A stretch of DNA of 19,757 nucleotides, taken from positions 1 to 19,757 of the forward strand of contig CAJOOX010000133.1 of NCBI GenBank assembly GCA_905236195.1, read 5' to 3'. The stretch is from an uncultured Bacteroidales bacterium (GTDB taxonomy: Bacteria > Bacteroidota > Bacteroidia > Bacteroidales > UBA3663). The notes under the pieces are model-generated. The model ran no database searches. It saw only the letters and a program-made list of their open reading frames with translations, and had not been told where the DNA came from. The position numbers and the translations under genes were made by a program. Below, piece after piece: positions 1 to 6,205 of the stretch. Numbering within the stretch: the first letter of the stretch is position 1; every line of letters begins with the position of its first letter.

Positions 1-979
1 CCGCCAGAAGCCGCCAGTCCCACGGGATGCGGGAGCTGTACTTGCGGAAGAGGTCATCGTAAACGCTGAGCTGCCCGCCTCCCAACAGGTATTTTATGCT
101 GACATCATGACCGTGCGAGAGTTCGTAATACCTTTTATTAATAGGCGCGTAGCTGGGTTTATGGCGGCTCCCCGCACAGAGCGAATCTATCATCGCGGCC
201 AGCGTGTCCTGGGTATTGACCACCATCCAGGAGACCGTATCTTCAGAACCTATGAACGACTCGGAAAGACGCAACTTGGTATAGTAGGTGACCATCAGTT
301 CGCCGAAATTCCGGTCAACCATCGTCGCATCCCAACGGCCCTCCGCGACACCGGCAACGAGGTCCTCGACCGTTGCCGAGTCGGCCGATACCATGGTCCG
401 GCACCAGGGAAGCAGCGAAAAATTGAGATGGAGAGAATCCCCGAGAGCCACCTCTTCCTGCCGGGAGCCGGCAAGGATGGCAAGCGTATAGCGCGAGGTG
501 TCACGTGCCGAGATGCGCAGACTGCGCGGGCTGATCATGGCCTGTGCCACCTGATAACGGTAGCCACACGGCCGGAGCCAGAGATATCGGGAGGCCACGC
601 TGCCGGAGACCGGCCACATGGCAATGTCGGCCGCACCGCAGAAGAGGGAGTCGAACATCGCCTGTTCGGTAGGGGCGAACAGAACGACGAGGCGGAGTCC
701 CAAGAGGGAAGCCACCCGGGAGCCGTCCTCGAACTCCCGTCCACGCCACTTGCCGCTATAACGGAAAGCAGATATAGACGACGGTATCATGACAGCCCGC
801 AAGGTGTTGCTCTGCTGTATCTCGCTCCACGAACGCGGCGTCGGCTGCGGTTCGGATACAGACGACTCGACGGCCACGGGAGTGAGCACGGCAAGCACCA
901 CGACAACAGCCACCGCAATCACAAGAATGTAGCGTTTGCGATGGTAGAGAACACGCAATATGCGAACAGTACGGTTCAT
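1..979 (-). CDS. MltF-like protein: solute-binding domain leading into a lytic transglycosylase domain (3' end cut by window edge)
   Basis: An open frame runs leftward from an ATG at 979-977 to the window edge without a stop, giving 326 residues. Residues about 1-37 are a basic stretch followed by a long hydrophobic run (YILVIAVAVVVVLAVL), a signal peptide or signal anchor, so the protein is exported. Residues about 55-290 resemble a family-3 periplasmic solute-binding fold (NTLRAVMI near the start, a DIAMWPVSG lobe motif). The last visible residues, YDDLFRKYSSRIPWDWRLLA, match the junction where MltF proteins enter their SLT lysozyme-like domain. MltF proteins cleave peptidoglycan glycan strands at the outer membrane; that activity is inferred here because the catalytic Glu lies beyond the edge. 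It lies 31 bases after udk and is probably co-transcribed with it. The alternative is a plain solute-binding protein without a catalytic domain. Confidence 0.78.
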   Translation of the reverse strand, partial: MNRTVRILRVLYHRKRYILVIAVAVVVVLAVLTPVAVESSVSEPQPTPRSWSEIQQSNTLRAVMIPSSISAFRYSGKWRGREFEDGSRVASLLGLRLVVLFAPTEQAMFDSLFCGAADIAMWPVSGSVASRYLWLRPCGYRYQVAQAMISPRSLRISARDTSRYTLAILAGSRQEEVALGDSLHLNFSLLPWCRTMVSADSATVEDLVAGVAEGRWDATMVDRNFGELMVTYYTKLRLSESFIGSEDTVSWMVVNTQDTLAAMIDSLCAGSRHKPSYAPINKRYYELSHGHDVSIKYLLGGGQLSVYDDLFRKYSSRIPWDWRLLA

Positions 980-1010
980 CGCCAGTCAGTCAGCCCTATG
1001 GGACGGGGAA

Positions 1011-1613
1011 TTACAGTTGTTTCTGGATGAACTGCTTGAGCACATCGATGGCAACGCTGTTGCTGCCGCCCTGGGGCACAATTATATCGGCAAAAGCCTT
1101 GGTGGGCTCAATGTGAAGATTATGCATCGGCTTGATGATGCGCTGGTAGCGGTCGATGAGATCCTCGATGGTGCGTCCGCGCTCAATGCTGTCGCGCCGG
1201 AGGACACGAATCAGTCGTTCGTCGCTGTCGGCATCCACAAAGACCTTGATGTCCAGAATCGCACGGATGGAGGGATCGACCAGCGCCATAATACCTTCGA
1301 GAATCATAACCGGACGAGGCTGTACGATGTTGACTTCCTTGAGACGGGAGCAGGTCACATAGTCGTAGACTGGTTCCTCGATGGTCTTGCCGTCGCGAAG
1401 CATCATGAGATGTTCGAGCAGCAACGGCCAGTCAAAGGCCCTGGGCTCGTCGAAATTCTGCGCACGGCGTTCTTCCCACGGAATATGACTGGAATCCTTG
1501 TAGTAGGAATCCTGAGAAATGACTGCAACACTCCCCTGCGGGAGACTTTCAATAATCTTGTGGACTACGGTGGTTTTGCCAGAGCCTGTGCCACCTGCGA
1601 TACCGATAATCAT
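1011..1613 (-). CDS. udk: Uridine kinase (uridine/cytidine salvage)
   Basis: A 200-residue cytoplasmic P-loop kinase that phosphorylates uridine and cytidine to UMP and CMP in pyrimidine salvage. The Walker A motif is GGTGSGKTT at residues 7-15. It is followed by the substrate-site block QDSYYKD, then NFDEPRAFDWPLL, the EG of MILEGI after the central sheet, the lid arginines in RLIRVLRRDSIERGR, and the C-terminal EPTKAFADIIVP typical of bacterial Udk. Length is normal for the family (about 205-215). The start at 1613 places the P-loop a few residues from the N-terminus, as in relatives. The leader immediately upstream is an AAATAGTN tandem repeat. It is followed after 31 bases by the MltF-like gene. 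Confidence 0.96.
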   Translation of the reverse strand: MIIGIAGGTGSGKTTVVHKIIESLPQGSVAVISQDSYYKDSSHIPWEERRAQNFDEPRAFDWPLLLEHLMMLRDGKTIEEPVYDYVTCSRLKEVNIVQPRPVMILEGIMALVDPSIRAILDIKVFVDADSDERLIRVLRRDSIERGRTIEDLIDRYQRIIKPMHNLHIEPTKAFADIIVPQGGSNSVAIDVLKQFIQKQL

Positions 1614-1614
1614 A

Positions 1615-1680
1615 GTTTTATTTGACTATTTTTACTATTTGACCATTTCACTATTTGACTATTTTACAATTTTACTATTT
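1615..1680 (-). repeat. Imperfect tandem octamer repeat (AAATAGTN) in the udk leader
   Basis: Read on the minus strand, the 66 bases before the udk start consist of about eight imperfect copies of an 8-9 base unit: AAATAGTA, AAATTGTA, AAATAGTC, AAATAGTG, AAATGGTC, AAATAGTA, then AAATAGTC after an extra A, and AAATAAAA. The array ends two bases from the ATG and lies in the region that should contain the ribosome-binding site or promoter spacer. Confidence 0.8.
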
Positions 1681-1719
1681 TCCTGTGCCGCCGGGGTCAA
1701 TTATCCAATGGTAAAATTG

Positions 1720-1739
1720 AGACGATGGTCTAATCGTCT
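1720..1739 (-). terminator. Possible intrinsic terminator over the stop codon of the DUF695 gene
   Basis: Perfect 7-bp inverted repeat AGACGAT / ATCGTCT with a six-base loop that contains the TAG stop of the DUF695 gene. On the minus strand the 3' arm is followed by CAATTTTACC, a short T run. This fits a weak terminator separating the tadA operon from udk. The stem is only 7 bp with three G-C pairs, so read-through is plausible. Confidence 0.4.
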
Positions 1740-2167
1740 TGTCCCTTGAGTTCCAGGAGTTCTTTGTACTCCTGATTCTCAGGATCCTGTTCCGCATAAA
1801 TATGGATGGGGAGCTGGGGATAGCCTTGGAGCGTGTCGTTAAGCCGTTCTCCGAAAGCCTTGGTATTACGGCAGATATAAACCCATTGCCGGCTGCCCTG
1901 TCCGGTGTAGATACCGGTCAGAATGGCGAGTTTGTCTTTCTCCATCGCATGCCGGAGTTTCTCTTCCACCTCCTCCATGAGTTCCGCCTCATGGTCGTCG
2001 GCAGGCAATCCCTTGTCGTCGGGTTTGTATTCCCAGGTCACCTCCAGCCGCTCTTTCAGTTTGCCGGATGCAATAAAGGCATCGATACCTGTACGGCCGG
2101 AAATAAAAGTATAGCTACCGTCTTCATTCTCGGAAAGCGCGGTGAACCAGTTGTCGGTCAAAACCAT
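1730..2167 (-). CDS. DUF695 domain protein of unknown function
   Basis: A 145-residue soluble, acidic protein with no signal peptide or membrane segment. It matches the DUF695 family from memory: an N-terminal strand-rich part (WFTALSENEDGSYTFISGR), the motif TWEYKPDDKGLP at about residues 44-55, a helix EAELMEEVEEKLRHAMEKD, then LAILTGIYTGQGSRQWVYICRN and FGERLNDTL, ending in a PIHIYAEQDPENQEY block. The family has no established biochemical role, so none is assigned. It begins six bases after the stop of the GH51 gene, so it is very likely translated from the same message. The hairpin over its stop codon may end that transcript. The link to an arabinofuranosidase is positional only. Confidence 0.82.
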   Translation of the reverse strand: MVLTDNWFTALSENEDGSYTFISGRTGIDAFIASGKLKERLEVTWEYKPDDKGLPADDHEAELMEEVEEKLRHAMEKDKLAILTGIYTGQGSRQWVYICRNTKAFGERLNDTLQGYPQLPIHIYAEQDPENQEYKELLELKGQDD

Positions 2168-2173
2168 ATTATA

Positions 2174-4615
2174 TTATTTAGTTGAAACTCTGAAAACAGT
2201 GAAGGAATAAGCATCGAGCGTCGCCTGAAGAACATTGACGCTTAAAGATGCGCCCTCAAGGGGAACGGGGGCCACCTCGACGGCTTCAAGCCGGCCTGTA
2301 AGCGTCTCGGCCGCCTTCAGGCTGACGGCCTTGGGCAGTTCTATGGTCACTTCGTTGGTGACAGGCAAGAGGTTGGCGACCTTGACAATCAGGTCACCCG
2401 TGGTTTTATCCTCGACACAGGATGCGGCGAGGCGTCGCTGCAACTTGGAATCACGTCCTTCCACGGCAACCGAACTTGGCAGATACGTCTGGCCCGCATA
2501 ATTACCGAAGAGTTTCTGAACCTGATAGCCAGCCGTGAGCGTGATGTTTGTATTGTCGAAATAAATCATGTCGGGATTCCAGCGGGCATAACCGCGTTTG
2601 GCAAAAAGCGGCGCATAGCTGATCATCGACACCACATCGGCATTACGTTCCACGTTGCAGAGATAATGGGCCTCGGCCAGAGCCGATTCCAGACAATTGA
2701 CCTTCGCGGGCACCTGGGCAGAATACTCACCGAGATAGACACGCGGGCCTCCCCGCTGATAGGAATCATAGAAATCAGAATGGTTGAGGAACCAACCCAG
2801 AGGACAATAATAATGCTCGTCGACGATATCGACATTGAGAGACTTGGCAAAACGCCAGCCCTCTTCATAGTCGGAACCCTCGAAGAAGGGGCCTACCGTA
2901 CCTACGACTTCAATGTCGGGATATTTGGCCTTGACGGCTTTGAAGATGTATTCGAAACGCTCTTCAAAAACACGGGTAATCATGTCTTCGTTGCCGATGC
3001 CTATCATCTTGAGGTTGAAAGGCTTCGGATGACCGGCATCGGCCCTGAGCTTAGCCCACTGGGACGTCTTGGGATCGCCGTTGGCATATTCAATCAAATC
3101 CAACACATCCTGCGTGTATTCATCCATCTGGTCCATCGGAATACCGCCCTGCTGACCCAAACCTCCCTCGGCAGAATTCTGACAGGGTACGCCTGCAGCC
3201 AAAACGGGGAGCGGCTCAGCACCCAGGTCTTCACAGATGAGGAAGTACTCATAGTAACCCAGGCCGACGGTCTGGTGATAGTGCCAGATATTAAAGTTGG
3301 GCTTGCGCGCTTCGAGCGGCCCGACGGTGTTCTTCCAGCGATAGAGATTGTCAAGGCCGTCGCCGTGGCTCACACAGCCTCCGGGGAAACGTACAAAGCC
3401 GGGCTTCATATCGTAAAGCACCTGCATCATATCCTTGCGGAGACCGTTCTTTCGGTGATTCCAGGTATCCTGCGGGAAGAGCGACACCATATCGAAATGA
3501 TAGGTTCCGGAGGCCTGCGGAGTGAGACGCAAATGCGCCTTGTCACAATCGCCCTTGGCCTTCAGCACCGCTTTGGCCGTCCCCCACTTCTCCCCTTTAG
3601 CGACAGAGACCATAGCCGTAGCCAGCACCTCGTCCTGAGGGGACAGGAGTTCCACTTTCACCGATGTCTTGCCATTGGCGGTTCTGCCGAAAAGGGAGAA
3701 ATCGTAGCGGGCATTTTTCCTGACCACAATGCCGTCCCATCCAGTATTGGTCAGCGCTCCATTGCCAGACGTTTTGAACACGGCATAATGCGGATTATTC
3801 TCATGGATGGGATTCTCGTCCGCAATGTCAAATCCGGCATCGCCCTCGACGCCCCAGGCTTTCTTGGCATTCCAATTGGAATCGCGCCGGTTGTCGCGGG
3901 GAGTATATTCAAAATCGCGGTTCTCTATCAACTCGGCATACAGGCCGCCGTCGGCTGCATAAGAGATATCCTCGAAAAAGATGCCCAGAAGTTTGTCGGA
4001 GATGGGTTTTGCGTTCTCCGTTGAGACCCTGATCCTTGTTTTCTGTGGATTGAGCCCCTTGAAACGGACAGAATCGTCAACCAGCCGTTCCGCATTCGCT
4101 GTGTTGTTATAGGCGACACGTGCCATTTCATTAAGCAACCCACGGACAAGGGTCATCGGAACCTTGTGAATCTCTCCTCCGACTTTGCCGGACGAGGGTA
4201 GAATGAGCGAGTCTCTTTCAGCCTGCCAGAAATCTTTTTCATAATAATCCTGCGGCAGCCAGTGCACCAGATCGCCTGATGAGGTATAAGCCCTTTTCCG
4301 GGGTTCCTTTTCATTGACTTTGAAAATCAGTTCCCATGTTCCGTCAGCCGTTTGACGGAGCGAGGGGTCCATCATACGTTTCTGGGGCCCCCAGTTTCCG
4401 TAATCCGACTGAACGAAAGAATGCTCCGGCCCGATTTCATGCCACGTGACGCAATCACCGCTCCAGGCAAAATGCAAGCCGTTGTGGTCTTTGTTTTTGT
4501 GCGTTGAATAAGCAAAGATCCAGGCAGAATCAGCTGCCGATGAAGGGACATAGGCCTGAGCGTCAGCGCCCATGACTACTGCGCTCAGTAAAGCGGTCAG
4601 AATCAAACAGTTCAT
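2174..4615 (-). CDS. Secreted GH51 alpha-L-arabinofuranosidase with an N-terminal GH43-like segment and a CBM-like module
   Basis: Predicted 813-residue exported enzyme that removes alpha-L-arabinofuranosyl side chains from plant polysaccharides. The ATG at 4615 is chosen because it begins a clear signal peptide (MNCLILTALLSAVVMGADA) and overlaps the tadA stop as ATGA; the frame stays open further upstream but that reads antisense-like arginine-rich sequence inside tadA. Residues about 25-130 look like blades of a GH43-type propeller (WIFAYSTH, LHFAWSGDCVTW, RMMDPSLRQTADGTWELIF, YTSSGDLVHW). From about 195 the GH51 part starts (ISDKLLGIFFEDISYAADGGLYAELIENRDFEY region), with a carbohydrate-binding-like insert at about 245-377. 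The catalytic acid/base is Glu543 in IGIGNED and the nucleophile is Glu630 in YLGEYSAQ; both are present, so it should be active. The C-terminal beta domain ends SFTVFRVSTK. No SusC/SusD genes adjoin it. Confidence 0.92.
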   Translation of the reverse strand: MNCLILTALLSAVVMGADAQAYVPSSAADSAWIFAYSTHKNKDHNGLHFAWSGDCVTWHEIGPEHSFVQSDYGNWGPQKRMMDPSLRQTADGTWELIFKVNEKEPRKRAYTSSGDLVHWLPQDYYEKDFWQAERDSLILPSSGKVGGEIHKVPMTLVRGLLNEMARVAYNNTANAERLVDDSVRFKGLNPQKTRIRVSTENAKPISDKLLGIFFEDISYAADGGLYAELIENRDFEYTPRDNRRDSNWNAKKAWGVEGDAGFDIADENPIHENNPHYAVFKTSGNGALTNTGWDGIVVRKNARYDFSLFGRTANGKTSVKVELLSPQDEVLATAMVSVAKGEKWGTAKAVLKAKGDCDKAHLRLTPQASGTYHFDMVSLFPQDTWNHRKNGLRKDMMQVLYDMKPGFVRFPGGCVSHGDGLDNLYRWKNTVGPLEARKPNFNIWHYHQTVGLGYYEYFLICEDLGAEPLPVLAAGVPCQNSAEGGLGQQGGIPMDQMDEYTQDVLDLIEYANGDPKTSQWAKLRADAGHPKPFNLKMIGIGNEDMITRVFEERFEYIFKAVKAKYPDIEVVGTVGPFFEGSDYEEGWRFAKSLNVDIVDEHYYCPLGWFLNHSDFYDSYQRGGPRVYLGEYSAQVPAKVNCLESALAEAHYLCNVERNADVVSMISYAPLFAKRGYARWNPDMIYFDNTNITLTAGYQVQKLFGNYAGQTYLPSSVAVEGRDSKLQRRLAASCVEDKTTGDLIVKVANLLPVTNEVTIELPKAVSLKAAETLTGRLEAVEVAPVPLEGASLSVNVLQATLDAYSFTVFRVSTK

Positions 4616-5049
4616 TTTCTTATATTTTGGAAAAAATCTTTCATCAGTTGGACACACTCCTCCTCCAGAACGCCGCCGATGCATTCCGTCCTGGGGTGTA
4701 ATGCACGGGGGGCAAAGAGCTGATAGCCCCTTTTGGGGTCGGGCGCACCATACACGATACGGGATATCTGGCTCCAGCCGAGGGCGCCGGCACACATTAC
4801 GCACGGCTCAATGGTGACATAAAGGGTACATTCCGTGAGGTATTTACCGCCCAGATATTCGGCTGCTGCCGTGATGGCCTGCATCTCGGCATGTGCTGTC
4901 ACGTCGTTAAGTTTCTCCGTGAGATTATGGCTCCGGGCTATGATATTGCCCTGCGACACGACCACGGCACCGATGGGGATTTCATCTTCGGCAGCCGCTT
5001 TTTGAGCTTCAGAAAGAGCCTGACGCATGTAATAATTATCGTCCAGCAT
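4612..5049 (-). CDS. tadA: tRNA-specific adenosine(34) deaminase
   Basis: A 145-residue cytidine-deaminase-fold enzyme that converts A34 to inosine in the anticodon of tRNA-Arg(ACG). Zinc and catalytic motifs are intact: TAHAEM with His53 and catalytic Glu55, and EPCVMCAG with Cys83 and Cys86. The start at 5049 (MLDDNYYMRQAL) aligns with the usual TadA N-terminus (E. coli has an equivalent EYWMRHAL block); the frame is open for 28 codons upstream but that part is basic and unrelated, and it crosses the likely promoter. Its TGA overlaps the ATG of the GH51 gene as ATGA, so the two are translationally coupled. It is the first gene of a leftward operon and diverges from birA. Confidence 0.95.
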   Translation of the reverse strand: MLDDNYYMRQALSEAQKAAAEDEIPIGAVVVSQGNIIARSHNLTEKLNDVTAHAEMQAITAAAEYLGGKYLTECTLYVTIEPCVMCAGALGWSQISRIVYGAPDPKRGYQLFAPRALHPRTECIGGVLEEECVQLMKDFFQNIRK

Positions 5050-5076
5050 AAAAATTTCAATAATTTTGCCTCTTCG

Positions 5077-5108
5077 TTTGGAAATGTCAAAAATTTGATA
5101 TATCTTTG
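5077..5108 (+). promoter_or_regulatory. Bacteroidetes-type promoter for birA
   Basis: TTTG at 5077-5080 is followed after 20 bases by TATCTTTG at 5101-5108, matching the Bacteroidetes primary sigma factor consensus (TTTG, 19-21 bases, TAnnTTTG). The start site should be near 5115, giving birA a leader of about 110 bases. The same TATCTTTGCAC block occurs before speA. Confidence 0.72.
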
Positions 5109-5130
5109 CACTGCCTCTGAATTTGCGAGG

Positions 5131-5138
5131 CAAATATA
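5131..5138 (-). promoter_or_regulatory. Candidate -7 box for tadA (TATATTTG)
   Basis: On the minus strand, 5138 to 5131 reads TATATTTG, a perfect match to the Bacteroidetes -7 consensus TAnnTTTG, placing a start site near 5124 and a tadA leader of about 75 bases. No TTTG lies at the expected 19-21 base distance upstream (the closest is a T-rich ATTTT), so the call is weak. Confidence 0.4.
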
Positions 5139-5158
5139 GTGATTATTTTTTATATAAA

Positions 5159-5206
5159 ATGAATCTGGGGCAAAAAAGTTGCTTTTTTTTGCAAAAATTG
5201 CCCTAA
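5159..5206 (+). other. Possible 15-codon leader ORF within the birA leader
   Basis: ATG at 5159 reads MNLGQKSCFFLQKLP and stops at TAA 5204-5206, 19 bases before the birA start. The stop falls on the end of the 3' arm of the outer hairpin, so the short frame covers both alternative hairpins. It is preceded by A/T-rich sequence as for other starts in this window. A frame this short can arise by chance; it is listed because its limits coincide with the RNA structures. Confidence 0.3.
5167..5204 (+). promoter_or_regulatory. Attenuator-like pair of competing hairpins in the birA leader
   Basis: The segment GGGGCAA at 5167-5173 can pair in two exclusive ways. With TTGC at 5179-5182 it makes a short hairpin followed at once by eight T residues (5183-5190), a terminator-like form. 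With TTGCCCT at 5198-5204 it makes a longer-range stem (six Watson-Crick pairs plus a G-T wobble) that disrupts the first. TTTTTGCAAAAA at 5186-5197 is a palindrome inside the loop. The terminator stem is only four strong pairs, so function is uncertain. Confidence 0.35.
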
Positions 5207-5225
5207 ATCCAAATTAAATTGACGT

Positions 5226-6098
5226 ATGAACTTCATTCATTTGCCCTCAGTTGGCTCGACCAACAGCGAAATGCTGCGAAGACTGGAAGCTAAAGAAATG
5301 TTGGAAGAAGGCACTGTTTTATGGACGAAACGACAAACCGAAGGGCGCGGTCAGACAGGCAATTCGTGGGAAAGCGAAGCAGACAAAAACATCTCTTTTT
5401 CGATGTTATTGCACCCCGTCTGGCTTTCGCCCGCCAAACAGTTTGTACTCTCGGAAACAGCAGCCCTGGCAATTGTCGAAACGCTGGAAGAATATTTCCC
5501 CGGTTTTTCAATCAAATGGCCGAACGACATATACCACGACGACCGCAAAATCGCGGGCATGCTGATTGAAAACAGAATCGTCGGAACCCGTCTGCAGGAC
5601 AGCGTTATCGGAATAGGCATCAACATTAACCAGATGGATTTTTTATCATCGGCTCCGAACCCTGTTTCGCTCCGGCAGCTGATGCTCGAAAAACTGATGG
5701 AAAACGAAGGCGCATATCCCGACACACTGCAGCCCCCCGGAGCCACCGTCGCACTCCGCGCCGTAAGTCCCGAACTACTGTCCGACATCGAAGCTCATAT
5801 GGAAGAAATCCCACCCGAAGCGTTTCTGCATAAAGTGTGCGAGAGGCTCATTCTCCATTATCATGAAATTCGGGAAAAGGGCGCAGAACATATTCACAAA
5901 AACTACATTTACCGGCTCTACCGGAATGAAGGATATCACCCCTACTCAGACTCCGAAACCGGCGAAGAATTTGAGGCAAAAATCACAGGAATTGCACCCG
6001 ACGGCCGTATGACTCTCGAAAAAAGAAACGGCGAAAAACGCAGTTTTTGGTTCAAGGAGGTGAAGTTTGTGCTCCCGTGCGGGGTCACAAAAGAGTAA
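5226..6098 (+). CDS. birA: Biotin--[acetyl-CoA-carboxylase] ligase, class I (no DNA-binding domain)
   Basis: A 290-residue cytoplasmic enzyme that activates biotin to biotinyl-AMP and transfers it to the lysine of biotin carboxyl carrier proteins. Visible motifs: the N-terminal PSVGSTN at residues 7-13, the adenylate-binding loop GRGQTGNSW at 40-48, KWPND at 97-101, KIAGMLIE at 108-115 with the conserved catalytic Lys108, and GIGININQ at 129-136. Residues about 240-284 form the small C-terminal SH3-like domain. There is no helix-turn-helix before the catalytic domain, so it should not act as its own repressor as E. coli BirA does. Residues about 153-196 are longer than in short class I enzymes. 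It stands alone between its own promoter and the speA promoter. Confidence 0.94.
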   Translation: MNFIHLPSVGSTNSEMLRRLEAKEMLEEGTVLWTKRQTEGRGQTGNSWESEADKNISFSMLLHPVWLSPAKQFVLSETAALAIVETLEEYFPGFSIKWPNDIYHDDRKIAGMLIENRIVGTRLQDSVIGIGININQMDFLSSAPNPVSLRQLMLEKLMENEGAYPDTLQPPGATVALRAVSPELLSDIEAHMEEIPPEAFLHKVCERLILHYHEIREKGAEHIHKNYIYRLYRNEGYHPYSDSETGEEFEAKITGIAPDGRMTLEKRNGEKRSFWFKEVKFVLPCGVTKE

Positions 6099-6168
6099 TT
6101 TTTGGGGAAAAGTGCCCTTGTTTTATCATATTTTAAAATAAAATAGCCGAAAATTGAGAAATAATCAT

Positions 6169-6176
6169 TATCTTTG
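6169..6176 (+). promoter_or_regulatory. -7 box of the speA promoter (TATCTTTG)
   Basis: TATCTTTGCACCC matches the Bacteroidetes -7 consensus exactly and is 29 bases before the speA start, so the leader should be about 20-25 bases. No TTTG is at the usual spacing upstream; the region there is A/T-rich and includes the palindrome TATTTTAAAATA at 6129-6140. Confidence 0.6.
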
Positions 6177-6205
6177 CACCCTCAAATAATTTAAAAGACG
6201 AGAAC

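Noticed and set aside
107..1625. Plus-strand open frames at 107-1030 and 960-1625
   Set aside because: They are antisense to the MltF-like gene and udk, which have unmistakable motifs; their translations are rich in Arg, His and Gly without domain features.
4616..5133. Upstream extensions of the GH51 gene (to 4804) and tadA (to 5133)
   Set aside because: The extensions lie inside tadA or across the promoter region, look unrelated to family N-termini, and the chosen starts give a signal peptide and a standard TadA N-terminus.
6108..6120. GGGG and CCC segments after birA as a terminator
   Set aside because: Only about three pairs can form and no clean T run follows the stem.
6129..6140. Perfect palindrome TATTTTAAAATA upstream of speA
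   Set aside because: It is made only of A and T in an A/T-rich intergenic region, where such palindromes are expected by chance; noted with the speA promoter but not called an operator.
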